Below are positions 52,701-60,956 of a stretch of 64,000 bases of DNA, piece by piece. How positions within the stretch are numbered: position 1 is the stretch's first letter; each line of letters begins with the position of its first letter. The DNA comes from an uncultured Draconibacterium sp. (GTDB lineage: Bacteria; Bacteroidota; Bacteroidia; Bacteroidales; Prolixibacteraceae). Below the pieces are notes generated by a model. It saw nothing but the letters and a program-made list of their open reading frames with translations. It was not told where the DNA came from and searched no databases. The translations under genes were made by a program, and so were the position numbers. Location: positions 635,501 through 699,500 of the forward strand of contig NZ_OY771647.1 of the NCBI RefSeq assembly GCF_963674925.1. The letters run 5' to 3'.

Positions 52701-53432
52701 TTCCTGGATGAAATTATAGAGAAAAAGATGCTGCAGGCTAATGCTGCATTCGGAATCTGGCCCGCACAATCGGATGGCGACGACGTGGTTTTATACGAAG
52801 ATGAATCGTGCCAAAAAGAAATCGGACGTTTCTATCATCTTCGTCAGCAAGAAAAGAAAAAAGAGGGCGTAGCGAATTTCTGTTTGTCTGATTTTGTCGC
52901 TTCGAAAGAGTCGGGAAAAGTGGATTATTGTGGAGGTTTCGCTACCACTGCCGGAATTGGTATCGAGAAATGGACCAAACAATTCCGTGAAGAACACAAC
53001 GATTACAAAGCGATAATGGTTGAAGCACTGGCCGACCGTTTAAGTGAAGCTTTTGCCGAACTGCTTCATCTCGAAATTCGTAAGAATTACTGGGGTTATG
53101 CACCTGATGAGAACCTGTCGCTCGACCAGATCCTTAAAATAAAATACCAGGGAATTCGTCCGGCTTTGGGCTATCCGGCATGTCCGGAACACTCTGAAAA
53201 AGAGAACCTGTTCAAACTAATGAATGCCGAGGAAATTGGCATTTCGCTTACCGAACACTTTGCTATGTATCCGAATGCATCGGTTTCAGGACAGTACTTC
53301 GTGCATCCTGAGTCGCGCTATTTCAGTCTCGAGAAAGTGGGAAAAGACCAGGTTGAGGATTATGCGAAACGTAAAAATGTATCGGTAGAATTTGTTGAGA
53401 AATTCTTGCCAACAAACCTGAATTACAAGTAA
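49764..53432 (+). CDS. metH: Cobalamin-dependent methionine synthase MetH
   Basis: This 1222-residue methionine synthase transfers a methyl group from 5-methyltetrahydrofolate through cobalamin to homocysteine. All modules are present: homocysteine domain (1-325) with zinc ligands in GLNCSLG and GGCCGTTPAH; pterin domain (about 345-610, NIGERCNVAGS); B12 cap and Rossmann domain (about 640-880) with the cobalamin-ligand motif DVHDIGKN; and reactivation domain with SAM-binding features (about 900-1222, PALGYPACPEHSEK). It starts at MTTKRD; a GTG 18 bp upstream falls in a repeat. It completes the homocysteine operon and so consumes the HcyBio product. Confidence 0.97.
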   Translation: MTTKRDIREELKKRVLVLDGAMGSLIQEYKLDEADYRGELLKDHPSDLKGNNDMLSLTRPDVISEIHEAYLEAGADIICTNTFNATSISQADYNTEEYVYKMNKASAEIAKKLTDKFSEANPDKPRYVAGSVGPTNKTLSLSPDVNDPGYRAISFDEVKIAYREQVEALLDGGVDLLLIETIFDTLNSKAAIFAIEEVLDEKGLNIPLMVSGTITDASGRTLSGQTLEAFLNSVSHVDLLSIGLNCSLGATDLEPYIKELAGKAPFHISAHPNAGLPNQFGEYDETPEIMAGHIKQYLDNNYVNIIGGCCGTTPAHIKAFADMAAKANPHHLAKPSSYTKLSGMEPVTITENTNFLNIGERCNVAGSRKFARLISEEKYEEALTIARHQVENGAQVIDVNMDDAMLDAEKEMTTFLNLIMAEPDIAKLPIMIDSSKWHVIEAGLKCLQGKAIVNSISLKEGEEVFIEQAQKIKRYGAAVIVMAFDEKGQADNTERRKEICSRAYKILTEKVGLPAQDIIFDPNVLTIGTGIEEHNNYAVSFIESVKWIKENLPLAKVSAGVSNVSFAFRGNNVVREAMHSVFLFHAIKAGLDMGIVNPGMLQIYDEIPKDFLERIEDLVLNRRPDATERLLEFAENLQSTSKKEEKKDVWRELPLEERIAHSLVKGLPEFVDEDMAEAVEKYSPALDIIEGPLMDGMNIVGELFGSGKMFLPQVIKSARVMKKAVAYLLPFIEADKAKFKNSTSQKKVLMATVKGDVHDIGKNIVGVVLACNNYEIIDLGVMVPTEKILEEAIKNEVDVIGLSGLITPSLEIMVEIAKEMERRKMNIPVMIGGATTSKIHTAVKIAPEYSAPVVHVKDASLAVNVVSHLISKNEKFLQNLDTEYAQIREFQGKRKAKEYITLEKARENRFPINWNNTPIYKPNFTGVKHLIDFPLEELRKYIDWTFFFITWGLKGHYPQILADEKQGEEAKKLFKEGNEFLDEIIEKKMLQANAAFGIWPAQSDGDDVVLYEDESCQKEIGRFYHLRQQEKKKEGVANFCLSDFVASKESGKVDYCGGFATTAGIGIEKWTKQFREEHNDYKAIMVEALADRLSEAFAELLHLEIRKNYWGYAPDENLSLDQILKIKYQGIRPALGYPACPEHSEKENLFKLMNAEEIGISLTEHFAMYPNASVSGQYFVHPESRYFSLEKVGKDQVEDYAKRKNVSVEFVEKFLPTNLNYK

Positions 53433-53509
53433 ACAGCTGAATTCATTTTAAAAAACTGTCATTTATTTTTCAATTTGAAGTTTATTCAGACGATCAGGTA
53501 CGAAATTGT

Positions 53510-53604
53510 TAAATTTGCAGAAGCAAAACAGACGAAAGATGAAACGAGTCCAGATTGATAAGGACGAGTTCCATGTGATACAAATAAAAAACAAACGATT
53601 TTAA
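53510..53604 (+). other. -7-like box and 21-codon ORF before metF
   Basis: TAAATTTG at 53510-53517 fits the Bacteroidota -7 box, though without a clear -33 element. An ORF at 53539-53604 begins MKRVQIDKDEFHVIQIKNK and ends two codons later, with its stop 4 bp before the metF ATG. Highly charged and tightly coupled to metF, it could be a translated leader or a chance frame. Confidence 0.3.
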
Positions 53605-53608
53605 TCGC

Positions 53609-54562
53609 ATGAAAGTTATAGACACCATAAATCAGGCAAAGAAAACCGTATTTTCTTTTGAACTGTTGCCGCCATTAAAGGGCAACGACGTTTCGCGCCT
53701 GCATAAAACGATTGAAAGCTTAACGGAGTTCGATCCGAAATACATTAACATTACCACTCACCGCGACGAGATTGAATTTAAAGAACTCGCCGATGGAAGC
53801 ATTGTGAAACAAACAGTGCGCAAACGCCCGGGAACGGTTGCCATTGCTGCCGATATTCAACACAAATACGGCATTCCGGTGGTTCCGCATATTTTATGTG
53901 GCGGTTTCACCAAGAGCGAAACGGAGCACGTACTTATTGACCTTAACTTTTTGGGAATTAACAACGTTCTGGCATTACGCGGCGACGGACTTAAGAACCA
54001 ACATGTTTTTCAACCCACCGAGAATGGGCACTCAAATGCCAACGAATTGGTTAAACAAATTAAGGATCTTGGAGAAGGTATTTACCTGGATGCAGATCTG
54101 AAAAACAATAAACCACTTGATTTTTGTATTGGTGTTGCCGGTTATCCGGAGAAACATTTTGAAGCGCCAAACATGGAGCAAGACATGGCTTACCTGAAAC
54201 AAAAAGTAGATGAAGGAGCGGATTACATTGTTACCCAAATGTTTTTCGACAACCAGGTTTATTACGATTTTGTGGACAAATGCCGCGCAATGGGAATTAC
54301 AGTTCCGATTATTCCGGGAATTAAGCCTATCAACCTGAAAAACCAGTTAACGGTGCTTCCAAAAATCTTTAGCATCGACTTGCCACAGGAATTATCAAAA
54401 GAGCTGACAAAGTGCAAAAACAACGATGACGCACGCCGTGTAGGAACAGAGTGGGCCATTTACCAATCGAAAGATTTGGTTGCCAATAATGTACCATCGT
54501 TACACATTTATACCTATGGTATTTCTGATAATGTTAGTGAAATTGTAAAGGCTGCTTTCTAA
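53609..54562 (+). CDS. metF: Methylenetetrahydrofolate reductase MetF
   Basis: This 317-residue flavoprotein reduces 5,10-methylene- to 5-methyltetrahydrofolate, the methyl donor for the MetH encoded just upstream. The catalytic Glu lies in FSFELLPPLKG near residue 20. NITTHRDE, ALRGDG and DYIVTQMFFD are family motifs of the TIM barrel. The length is close to that of bacterial MetF. A 176-bp gap from metH with a possible promoter suggests partly independent expression. A strong terminator follows. Confidence 0.95.
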   Translation: MKVIDTINQAKKTVFSFELLPPLKGNDVSRLHKTIESLTEFDPKYINITTHRDEIEFKELADGSIVKQTVRKRPGTVAIAADIQHKYGIPVVPHILCGGFTKSETEHVLIDLNFLGINNVLALRGDGLKNQHVFQPTENGHSNANELVKQIKDLGEGIYLDADLKNNKPLDFCIGVAGYPEKHFEAPNMEQDMAYLKQKVDEGADYIVTQMFFDNQVYYDFVDKCRAMGITVPIIPGIKPINLKNQLTVLPKIFSIDLPQELSKELTKCKNNDDARRVGTEWAIYQSKDLVANNVPSLHIYTYGISDNVSEIVKAAF

Positions 54563-54583
54563 GCAGAAGTTAGACAAAATCAT

Positions 54584-54627
54584 AAAAAAAGCAGGCTGGA
54601 AAAATCAATTTCCAGCCTGCTTTTTTT
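54584..54627 (+). terminator. Bidirectional terminator after metF
   Basis: AAAAAAAGCAGGCTGGAAA pairs perfectly with TTTCCAGCCTGCTTTTTTT around a 6-base loop, ending the methionine region. Confidence 0.9.
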
Positions 54628-54654
54628 ATTAGCGTACTGCTCAGTTATTTCTTT

Positions 54655-54775
54655 CTAAAACACCCTCCGGCTTCCTTCGTCAGCCACCTCCTTAAAAAGG
54701 AGGATTGACAATATTCCACGTTAGTGGTTTAGTAAGAATTCCGCTTTGAAGGGGAAAAGAAGGGGATGAAAGTTA
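54655..54775. repeat. CCTCCTT/AAGGAGG intergenic repeat
   Basis: A CCTCCTT/AAGGAGG hairpin at 54687-54703 sits in a C-rich stretch that ends in GAAGGGGAAAAGAAGGGG. The composition resembles a repeat family frequent between genes in Bacteroidota. There is no ORF. Only one copy is seen in this window. Confidence 0.4.
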
Positions 54776-54816
54776 TTAATCCGCTGAAGAACTATAGTTT
54801 CTATCTTAATTTTCGA

Positions 54817-55860
54817 CTATCCTTCCACCTGGATTTCAATATCCTGTTGATTTAATTTATCGTTATCAGCCTGGTTATTTAATTTCAACGAGTAAATCAT
54901 TGCTTCCAGCTGACGCAACAAGTTACGTTTATCTTTACTTGGTGCATATACAAACCCAAAAGCGTTAATTACACGCTGGTTCGATGCATCTAATTCCGAT
55001 AGTGCAACGTATGGTCCACCCATAAAATCATTCTCAACACGCCACAAACCACGCATTTCGGATGCATAATTTCCATTGTGCTTGATTACATTATTAATCT
55101 GATCGAGGCGTTTTTCTGTCGACATATAACTTCCGTCAGTTGGGCCGGGAACGTATTTTTTAAGTAAACTGTCGCGGATTGGCAACTGATAACCAACTGT
55201 AAAAGCGCTATCAGAAACATAAGGATACGAATAAATCACAATTCCCTGAGTAATTTCAGGCGAATCAAATTGTACCCACAGAAAATCCTTTTTCTTTTCC
55301 ATGATCCGGAAACCCGGTGGCACTTTCATGGTTGCATTAAACTCGGTGTTCAGCGTATTAAAAACGGCCTTTTCGTAGGTGTTTTTATAATTCATTGTTA
55401 TACGCTCTTTCTCAGCCTGCACAAAATAGGATAGTATTCTGTCCTTGTTCTCATTGAAGATCTTTTCAAATTCATCGGCATTTTTAGCACGAATTTGTAT
55501 GGTTGCCTGCGGATAAGCCCACACATCGTCGGTGAATTTTATTCCGCTCTCGTCAACATTCGGAGAGATAGTAGTTTGTACAATGTTTCGGGTCGATCTG
55601 AAAATATCTTTAAAAGCTTCGTGCGGCACATCAATCAAATCGAAAAGCGGTTCTTCCTGTGGCAAGCCCGCGTGCGGTTGCGCCAGCGTTTCGCGAAGAA
55701 CTTCTCCGGGTTTACCATTCCACGAATCTTTTGATATTACTACAACCATTTCACCGGCTTTCCCGGTAATATTTTTGTACATAACAGTTGAGTCGGAATC
55801 GCAGCCGGCAAAAATTGCAGCAACGAGCAATAGAAAAACAAGGTGGTTAATACGTTTCAT
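54817..55860 (-). CDS. DUF4837 family lipoprotein
   Basis: This 347-residue lipoprotein (lipobox IFAGC, Cys19) matches the Bacteroidota-specific DUF4837 family: KAGEMVVVISKDSWNGKPGEVLRE near the start, then two similar alpha/beta halves with RGLWRVENDFMGGPY near residue 265. The function is unknown. It should sit in the periplasmic face of a membrane. It follows tatA on the same strand but a terminator separates the two, so it is probably transcribed on its own. Confidence 0.8.
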   Translation of the reverse strand: MKRINHLVFLLLVAAIFAGCDSDSTVMYKNITGKAGEMVVVISKDSWNGKPGEVLRETLAQPHAGLPQEEPLFDLIDVPHEAFKDIFRSTRNIVQTTISPNVDESGIKFTDDVWAYPQATIQIRAKNADEFEKIFNENKDRILSYFVQAEKERITMNYKNTYEKAVFNTLNTEFNATMKVPPGFRIMEKKKDFLWVQFDSPEITQGIVIYSYPYVSDSAFTVGYQLPIRDSLLKKYVPGPTDGSYMSTEKRLDQINNVIKHNGNYASEMRGLWRVENDFMGGPYVALSELDASNQRVINAFGFVYAPSKDKRNLLRQLEAMIYSLKLNNQADNDKLNQQDIEIQVEG

Positions 55861-55956
55861 ATGATCTGTTTTTTTGGATTTCTAACATTGATAACAAAAA
55901 CCTTACCAGACTGTTAATCTGCAACATGGTGTGATAACAGGCCATTGGATGAAATA

Positions 55957-55994
55957 CAAAAAATCCCGTACCTGTAACACAGAACGGGATTTTA
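55957..55994 (-). terminator. Intrinsic terminator after tatA
   Basis: AAAATCCCGT and ACGGGATTTT arms enclose a loop of about 14 bases, with T runs on the minus strand, 20 bp after the tatA stop codon. Confidence 0.8.
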
Positions 55995-56013
55995 ATATCT
56001 ATTTCGATATTAA

Positions 56014-56214
56014 TTACTTGTCGATTTTTTCGCTTTCCGGTTTTTTATCCTCAGCATCGTCCTCTTTTGTGGCTTCTTTAAATTCTTTCATTCCTTTTCC
56101 AAGCCCTTTCATCAACTCCGGAATTTTACGACCACCAAATAAAAGTAAAACAATTATTAAGATGATTATTATTTCCTGAGGTCCGATAAATCCTGCAACT
56201 ACAAATAAATTCAT
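56014..56214 (-). CDS. tatA: Sec-independent translocase subunit TatA/E
   Basis: This 66-residue protein has the TatA plan: a short N-terminal membrane helix (FIGPQEIIIILIIVLLLFGG), the hinge GGRKIPELMKGLGKGMKEFKE forming the amphipathic helix, and an acidic/lysine tail. It builds the pore of the twin-arginine translocase, which would export proteins such as the RR-signal oxidoreductase at 3803-5311. No tatC is in this window. Confidence 0.93.
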   Translation of the reverse strand: MNLFVVAGFIGPQEIIIILIIVLLLFGGRKIPELMKGLGKGMKEFKEATKEDDAEDKKPESEKIDK

Positions 56215-56261
56215 ATTACTAATAAGTTAATTGGTTCCACAACAAAAATAGTTTTTTTTCA

Positions 56262-57599
56262 TTAAAATGTACCGTTAATCATTTTAATTATATCGTTGGC
56301 ATTGGCATAAAGCACCAAAGCCAAAAGTAATACCATTCCGGCAATTTGTGCATACTCCAAAAATTTCTCACCGGGTTTTCGTCCGGTAATCATTTCGCCA
56401 AATAAAAACATTACGTGTCCGCCATCCAATGCAGGAATTGGCAAGAGGTTCATAATGGCCAAAATAATAGAAATAAACGCTGTCATATTCCAGAAATGCG
56501 CCCAATCCCATGAAGAAGAAAAAATATTTCCGATGGTTGCAAATCCTCCCAGCGATTCGTATGCTTTTGTTTCTTTTTTAAAGAACAGTTTAAATTGTTT
56601 CAGGTAATTTCCGGTAGTTTGAACACCACGATCGATACCTGCAGGAATAGATTCTAAAAATCCGTATTTGATGGTTTTAAATTCGAAAACATCCGGATTA
56701 TTGAAAGCCGGATTAAAACCAAGCTTACCATCTTCGTTTACAGTTACATTTTTTGTCATTTTCTGACCATCGCGGTTAATATCAATGGAAACTTCCTGAC
56801 CTTTCTTTGATTCAACATACGTACTAAACTGGTCGTAAAAATCAAACGATTTTCCATCAACATTTCCTAAAATATCACCAACTTCAAGACCGGCCTGTTG
56901 TGCAGGCAGATCTTTTGCCAAACGCCCGATCTGGATATCGTAAGGAAAACGCTCTTCCCAAATACCTTTGCTTTTTAGCAATAGTGCCAAATCTTCTCCG
57001 GTAATCTCCACATCAACTTTCTGTCCGTCGCGCTCTACCTGAACCGTTTTTGCACCATCTAAAACAATGGTTGGTACAATTTTGCTGAATTGCTCGATGT
57101 ATTGATTATCAACGGTAAGAATTTTATCGCCGGTTTTAAAACCAAGCTCCTCGCCGGTTTCGTTAACTACAACACCGTATTTTACATTCTCGGTTGGCAG
57201 GTATTGTTCGCCCCATGCATAAAGCACACCAATGTAAATTACCATTGCAAAAATGAAATTCATCAGTACTCCACCAACCATAATCAGCAAACGTTGCCAG
57301 GCCGGTTTTGCACGAAATTCCCAGGGTTGCGGTGGTAGTTTCATGGCTTCTTTGTCCATCGATTCATCGATCATTCCCGAAATTTTCACGTAACCGCCAA
57401 GTGGTAACCACCCGATTCCGTACTCGGTTTCGCCTTTCTTTATTTTAAAAAGCGAGAACCACGGATTAAAAAAGAGGTAAAATTTTTCTACCCGGGTTTT
57501 AAATAAACGGGCAAACATAAAGTGGCCGGCTTCGTGCAAAACCACCAATATCGACAGACTTAAAAGTAACTGTGCTGTTTTAATTAATATCGACTCCAT
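56262..57599 (-). CDS. rseP: Site-2 membrane metalloprotease RseP
   Basis: This 445-residue inner-membrane protease of family M50 has the zinc motif HEAGH (His22, Glu23, His26) in the first membrane segment and the second metal-ligand motif LDGGH in the C-terminal membrane region. Two PDZ-like domains lie between (about 120-205 and 215-290). RseP cleaves membrane-bound anti-sigma factors and signal peptide remnants. The gene lies directly after dxr with a 10-bp gap, the usual dxr-rseP order. Confidence 0.95.
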   Translation of the reverse strand: MESILIKTAQLLLSLSILVVLHEAGHFMFARLFKTRVEKFYLFFNPWFSLFKIKKGETEYGIGWLPLGGYVKISGMIDESMDKEAMKLPPQPWEFRAKPAWQRLLIMVGGVLMNFIFAMVIYIGVLYAWGEQYLPTENVKYGVVVNETGEELGFKTGDKILTVDNQYIEQFSKIVPTIVLDGAKTVQVERDGQKVDVEITGEDLALLLKSKGIWEERFPYDIQIGRLAKDLPAQQAGLEVGDILGNVDGKSFDFYDQFSTYVESKKGQEVSIDINRDGQKMTKNVTVNEDGKLGFNPAFNNPDVFEFKTIKYGFLESIPAGIDRGVQTTGNYLKQFKLFFKKETKAYESLGGFATIGNIFSSSWDWAHFWNMTAFISIILAIMNLLPIPALDGGHVMFLFGEMITGRKPGEKFLEYAQIAGMVLLLALVLYANANDIIKMINGTF

Positions 57600-57609
57600 T
57601 AAATTCCTT

Positions 57610-58770
57610 CTAAATTTTGTTTTCTGTTAACAACTGTGCCACTGTTCTTGTTTCGTTGTTGGTCTCAATTAAATCATTGAGTGTTGGCTGATTTACAAAA
57701 TCAACCTTGTTCATGGCTTGTTCTATTATTTCGGGCATTTGCAAAAAGCTGATTTTCCGTTTCAAAAATGCCTCAACAACTATTTCATTTGCAGCATTTA
57801 AAATACAGGGCATATTTCCGCCTTGTTCCATTGCCGCAAAAGCGAGTGCAAGGTTACGAAAAATTTCTGTATTTGGCTGCTCAAAATGCAAAGACGGGTA
57901 ATCTAAAAAGTTGAACCGCGGGAAGTTATTCTTGATTCGGTTCGGAAATCCCATGGCATATTGTATGGGTAACTTCATGTCGGGCAATCCCATTTGTGCT
58001 TTCATCGAACCATCTTCAAACTGAACGATGGAATGAATGATAGACTCGGGATGAACAATAACATCGATTTTTGAAGCAGGCAAACCAAAAAGCCAATGTG
58101 CCTCGATTACCTCGAAACCTTTATTCATAAGCGTTGCCGAATCGATGGTAATTTTTGCGCCCATATCCCAGTTGGGATGCGCCAGGGCATTGTCAACGGT
58201 AACATGCTGAAGTTCGTCGAGCGTTTTTCCACGAAACGGACCTCCGGAACAGGTGAGGTAAATCTTTTCAATCGGATTCATAAACTCGCCGACCAAACAT
58301 TGAAAAATGGCCGAATGCTCCGAATCAACCGGCAGCAGGTCAACCTGTTTTTCGCGTGCTGCTTTTGTTATGATTTCGCCGGCAACCACCAGCGTTTCTT
58401 TATTTGCCAGCGCAATTGGTTTCCCGGCATTTACGGCATTGTAAGTCGGAATTAAGCCCGAATACCCCACCATGGCCGTCAGTACCATATCAATGGTATC
58501 CATTTCCGCCACCTGGTTTAATGCCTCTTCTCCTGCGTATACTTTTATATCTTCGTTCTCAAGAGCATCAGAAACCAGACGGTAGTTGTCCTTGTTGGCG
58601 ATAACCACCACATTGGGCTGAAATTTTTTTGCCTGCTGAATGAGCAGTTCCACACTGTTATTTGCTGTTAGAACCTCAACTTCAAACAATTCGGGATTTT
58701 GCTCAATTACCTCGAGCGCCTGGGTTCCTATGGATCCGGTTGATCCAAGAATTGCTATTTTTCTCTTCAT
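57610..58770 (-). CDS. dxr: 1-deoxy-D-xylulose 5-phosphate reductoisomerase
   Basis: This 386-residue enzyme of the MEP isoprenoid pathway converts DXP to MEP with NADPH. The NADPH motif GSTGSIGTQALEV starts at residue 8. The metal and substrate region includes LLPVDSEHSAIFQ and LTCSGGPFRG. HPNWDMGAKITIDSATLMNKG is the conserved catalytic block. A frame open 108 bp further upstream exists, but MKRKIAILGSTG at 58770 is the true start and lies 1 bp from the stop of the preceding peptidase gene. Confidence 0.97.
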   Translation of the reverse strand: MKRKIAILGSTGSIGTQALEVIEQNPELFEVEVLTANNSVELLIQQAKKFQPNVVVIANKDNYRLVSDALENEDIKVYAGEEALNQVAEMDTIDMVLTAMVGYSGLIPTYNAVNAGKPIALANKETLVVAGEIITKAAREKQVDLLPVDSEHSAIFQCLVGEFMNPIEKIYLTCSGGPFRGKTLDELQHVTVDNALAHPNWDMGAKITIDSATLMNKGFEVIEAHWLFGLPASKIDVIVHPESIIHSIVQFEDGSMKAQMGLPDMKLPIQYAMGFPNRIKNNFPRFNFLDYPSLHFEQPNTEIFRNLALAFAAMEQGGNMPCILNAANEIVVEAFLKRKISFLQMPEIIEQAMNKVDFVNQPTLNDLIETNNETRTVAQLLTENKI

Positions 58771-58771
58771 C

Positions 58772-59626
58772 TTAAAAGTCAATGTACTGTTCCGGATCAA
58801 GTGCGGTTCCGTCGTGCCACAACTCAAAATGCAGGTGTGGCCCACTTGATAATTCTCCTGTATTTCCGATAATGGCAATCGCCTCGCCGGCTTTTACTGT
58901 CTGTCCGGTTTTCTTCAATAATTCGGCGTTGTGTTTATATACCGAAACCAAATTTGCCTCGTGCTGAATGTAGGCTACATAGCCCGTTTCGAGCGTCCAC
59001 CCGGCAAAGATCACCGTTCCGTCTAACACGGAAGAAATACGGGCATTGGGCTCACTCACCAAATCAACACCAAAATGATCGGGTGTATTTTTGAAATGTT
59101 CCGATACCACCCCCTTTACCGGCACAAAAAAGTGAACCTGGCTGAGCTGTGTTACATCGGCATTATTGTCCCGAATAGAAAGACTCAACTGTTCGGCCAG
59201 CAATTTATCCTGAAAAACAGAATCGTGATTGTACTGTTTAAATTCGACCTCATCCGTCTCAACATCAGCTGCAGTCATTTGATCATCCTCGGGCACTTCG
59301 CCCGACATAATGGCCTGAATACCTTTAAAAAACTGATCGCGTTTTGCCAACTCCTGTTCCAGCGAATCGACCACCAAAGCGTTACGCACCAACATTTGCC
59401 GGTACTCAGCTTTCGGGTAACCCGGAATATACTCGCGCAATCCGGTAGTTGCAATCAGCAAGATTACCAGAATTACCAAAATTGCCGATGTTAAACTGGT
59501 TACAGTAAACACTTTCAGTCGCGAAAGCTTCATGCTCCACACCGACTGAAACGTGGTATCGTTGTAAATAATTAACCGGTATTGATTTTTTAGTTTATCA
59601 AAAAACTTCTTCTCTTCCACCCCCAA
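58772..59626 (-). CDS. M23-family murein peptidase with one membrane segment
   Basis: This 284-residue protein has a cytoplasmic N-terminus, a membrane span at about 38-62 (TSLTSAILVILVILLIATTG), a coiled linker and a C-terminal LytM/M23 domain (about 165-284) with the zinc motifs HFGVDL and the HxH of GPHLHFELW. Such proteins cut cell-wall peptides or, when degenerate, activate amidases; the key His and Asp residues appear intact here. It is first in an operon with dxr and rseP, overlapping the dxr start region by 1-bp spacing. Confidence 0.9.
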   Translation of the reverse strand: MGVEEKKFFDKLKNQYRLIIYNDTTFQSVWSMKLSRLKVFTVTSLTSAILVILVILLIATTGLREYIPGYPKAEYRQMLVRNALVVDSLEQELAKRDQFFKGIQAIMSGEVPEDDQMTAADVETDEVEFKQYNHDSVFQDKLLAEQLSLSIRDNNADVTQLSQVHFFVPVKGVVSEHFKNTPDHFGVDLVSEPNARISSVLDGTVIFAGWTLETGYVAYIQHEANLVSVYKHNAELLKKTGQTVKAGEAIAIIGNTGELSSGPHLHFELWHDGTALDPEQYIDF

Positions 59627-59725
59627 AAAATTTAAGGCTACAAATTTAGTAAGAATTGAGACATAGCCCTGCTGTTTAGGTATTTTTAACCAATTGATTT
59701 TTAACTATTAGAAATTAGGTTCTGC

Positions 59726-60730
59726 CTATTGTTCAACAGGATAGCAAATTCGGGTGATCCATTTTGCCGGATCGGGTTCCTGCTGCGGATCGCTTAGGTA
59801 TATTTCCATGGGTGCACTGGCCAGGTTAAAACCGTGAGCTTCCACCCACTTTTGCAGTACAATGTGTCCTTCCTGCAAATTGCTGTAATCGCCATAAAAA
59901 TCGAGGCAGGCACAAGTAGTGGTGGGAAAAGTAGCCACTTTTACGATTTTATTTCCTTCAATAGCTGCGTCAATCGGGATACCACATTCAAGGTCAATAT
60001 TTTCTTCATCCATCAGATGATACAGGGCAAAAGGCATTCCGGCCATTTCAATTTCCTTTTGCGCCAAAAAGCGGCTAATCTCGCTGTACATTTCGCTCAT
60101 TTCACGACTCACTTCAATAAAAGGCACAGTTTCGCGAATGCCGGCATATTTCATTTCTGCTATTTCGTCAAGCAATACTACTTGTTCTTTCTCTTTTTCA
60201 ATTACCTGGCAAAGTGCTTTTAATTTTACCAGACCGTTGTCGAAATCGGTTGCCATACTCTTTTTCATCAGCAGCCCGATCCAACGTGCAAATGGGTTGT
60301 TACCAACATCGTATGTAAGGGTCCATTTTACCTTTGTCCCCTCACTATTATCAGTAAGAATAAAACTACTAGAAGCCTCTCCCCGCTGCATAAAATCAAG
60401 CGAAACCGCCACTTTGCTATATGGATCTGCCTCGGTAATTATTATGGTTGCACCACTGTTTTCTTTGGTTTCATTTCGCAATACATAACCTCCACCCAGT
60501 CCAACTCCATGATTAATGTACTCTACACTCACGTTTTCACCCATTCGTTTCCACGGCGACCAATGATCCCATTGGTGCAAATCAATTAGTTGTGCATATA
60601 CGGTTTTTACAGGGGCCTGAATATCGGCACTCCGCTCAACTACTACCGTTTTGGGCAAAAAATAAGCAAGGGCAACAAACAACGCTCCCCATAACAAAAC
60701 CCACATAATAATTCTGGAAAATCGGCTCAT
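59726..60730 (-). CDS. SRPBCC-GyrI-like fusion protein
   Basis: This 334-residue protein has an N-terminal membrane helix (5-25), an SRPBCC/polyketide-cyclase-like lipid- or ligand-binding domain (about 30-165, containing LHQWDHWSPW) and a GyrI-like effector-binding domain (about 195-334, ECGIPIDAAIEGN and CACLDFYGDYSNL). Each domain binds small molecules in other proteins. The fusion recurs in Bacteroidota, but its function is not known to me. It stands alone with 95-bp and 166-bp flanks. Confidence 0.8.
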   Translation of the reverse strand: MSRFSRIIMWVLLWGALFVALAYFLPKTVVVERSADIQAPVKTVYAQLIDLHQWDHWSPWKRMGENVSVEYINHGVGLGGGYVLRNETKENSGATIIITEADPYSKVAVSLDFMQRGEASSSFILTDNSEGTKVKWTLTYDVGNNPFARWIGLLMKKSMATDFDNGLVKLKALCQVIEKEKEQVVLLDEIAEMKYAGIRETVPFIEVSREMSEMYSEISRFLAQKEIEMAGMPFALYHLMDEENIDLECGIPIDAAIEGNKIVKVATFPTTTCACLDFYGDYSNLQEGHIVLQKWVEAHGFNLASAPMEIYLSDPQQEPDPAKWITRICYPVEQ

Positions 60731-60895
60731 AACAAGTTTTTAATTTCAATATAGTGCAATTCGTGTAATTCAGGCATCATTTCAAATACAAATGTTAAAA
60801 CCGGACCAAAATTTACAGGAAAGTTAAAAATACCTCTTCGGATTACTGAATTACATGAATCTGTGTGGTCTTTCTGTTAAAGAGATATAAATCAC

Positions 60896-60925
60896 CTTGT
60901 CAAGTATTTTGAAAAACTATATTTG
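60896..60925 (+). promoter_or_regulatory. Promoter of the S46 peptidase gene
   Basis: TTG at 60897-60899 lies 18 bp before TATATTTG at 60918-60925, matching the Bacteroidota consensus. It overlaps an upstream in-frame TTG, showing that translation starts later, at 60957 or 60960. Confidence 0.7.
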
Positions 60926-60956
60926 CACAAATTTTTTGAAAAGAACAATTATTAAA

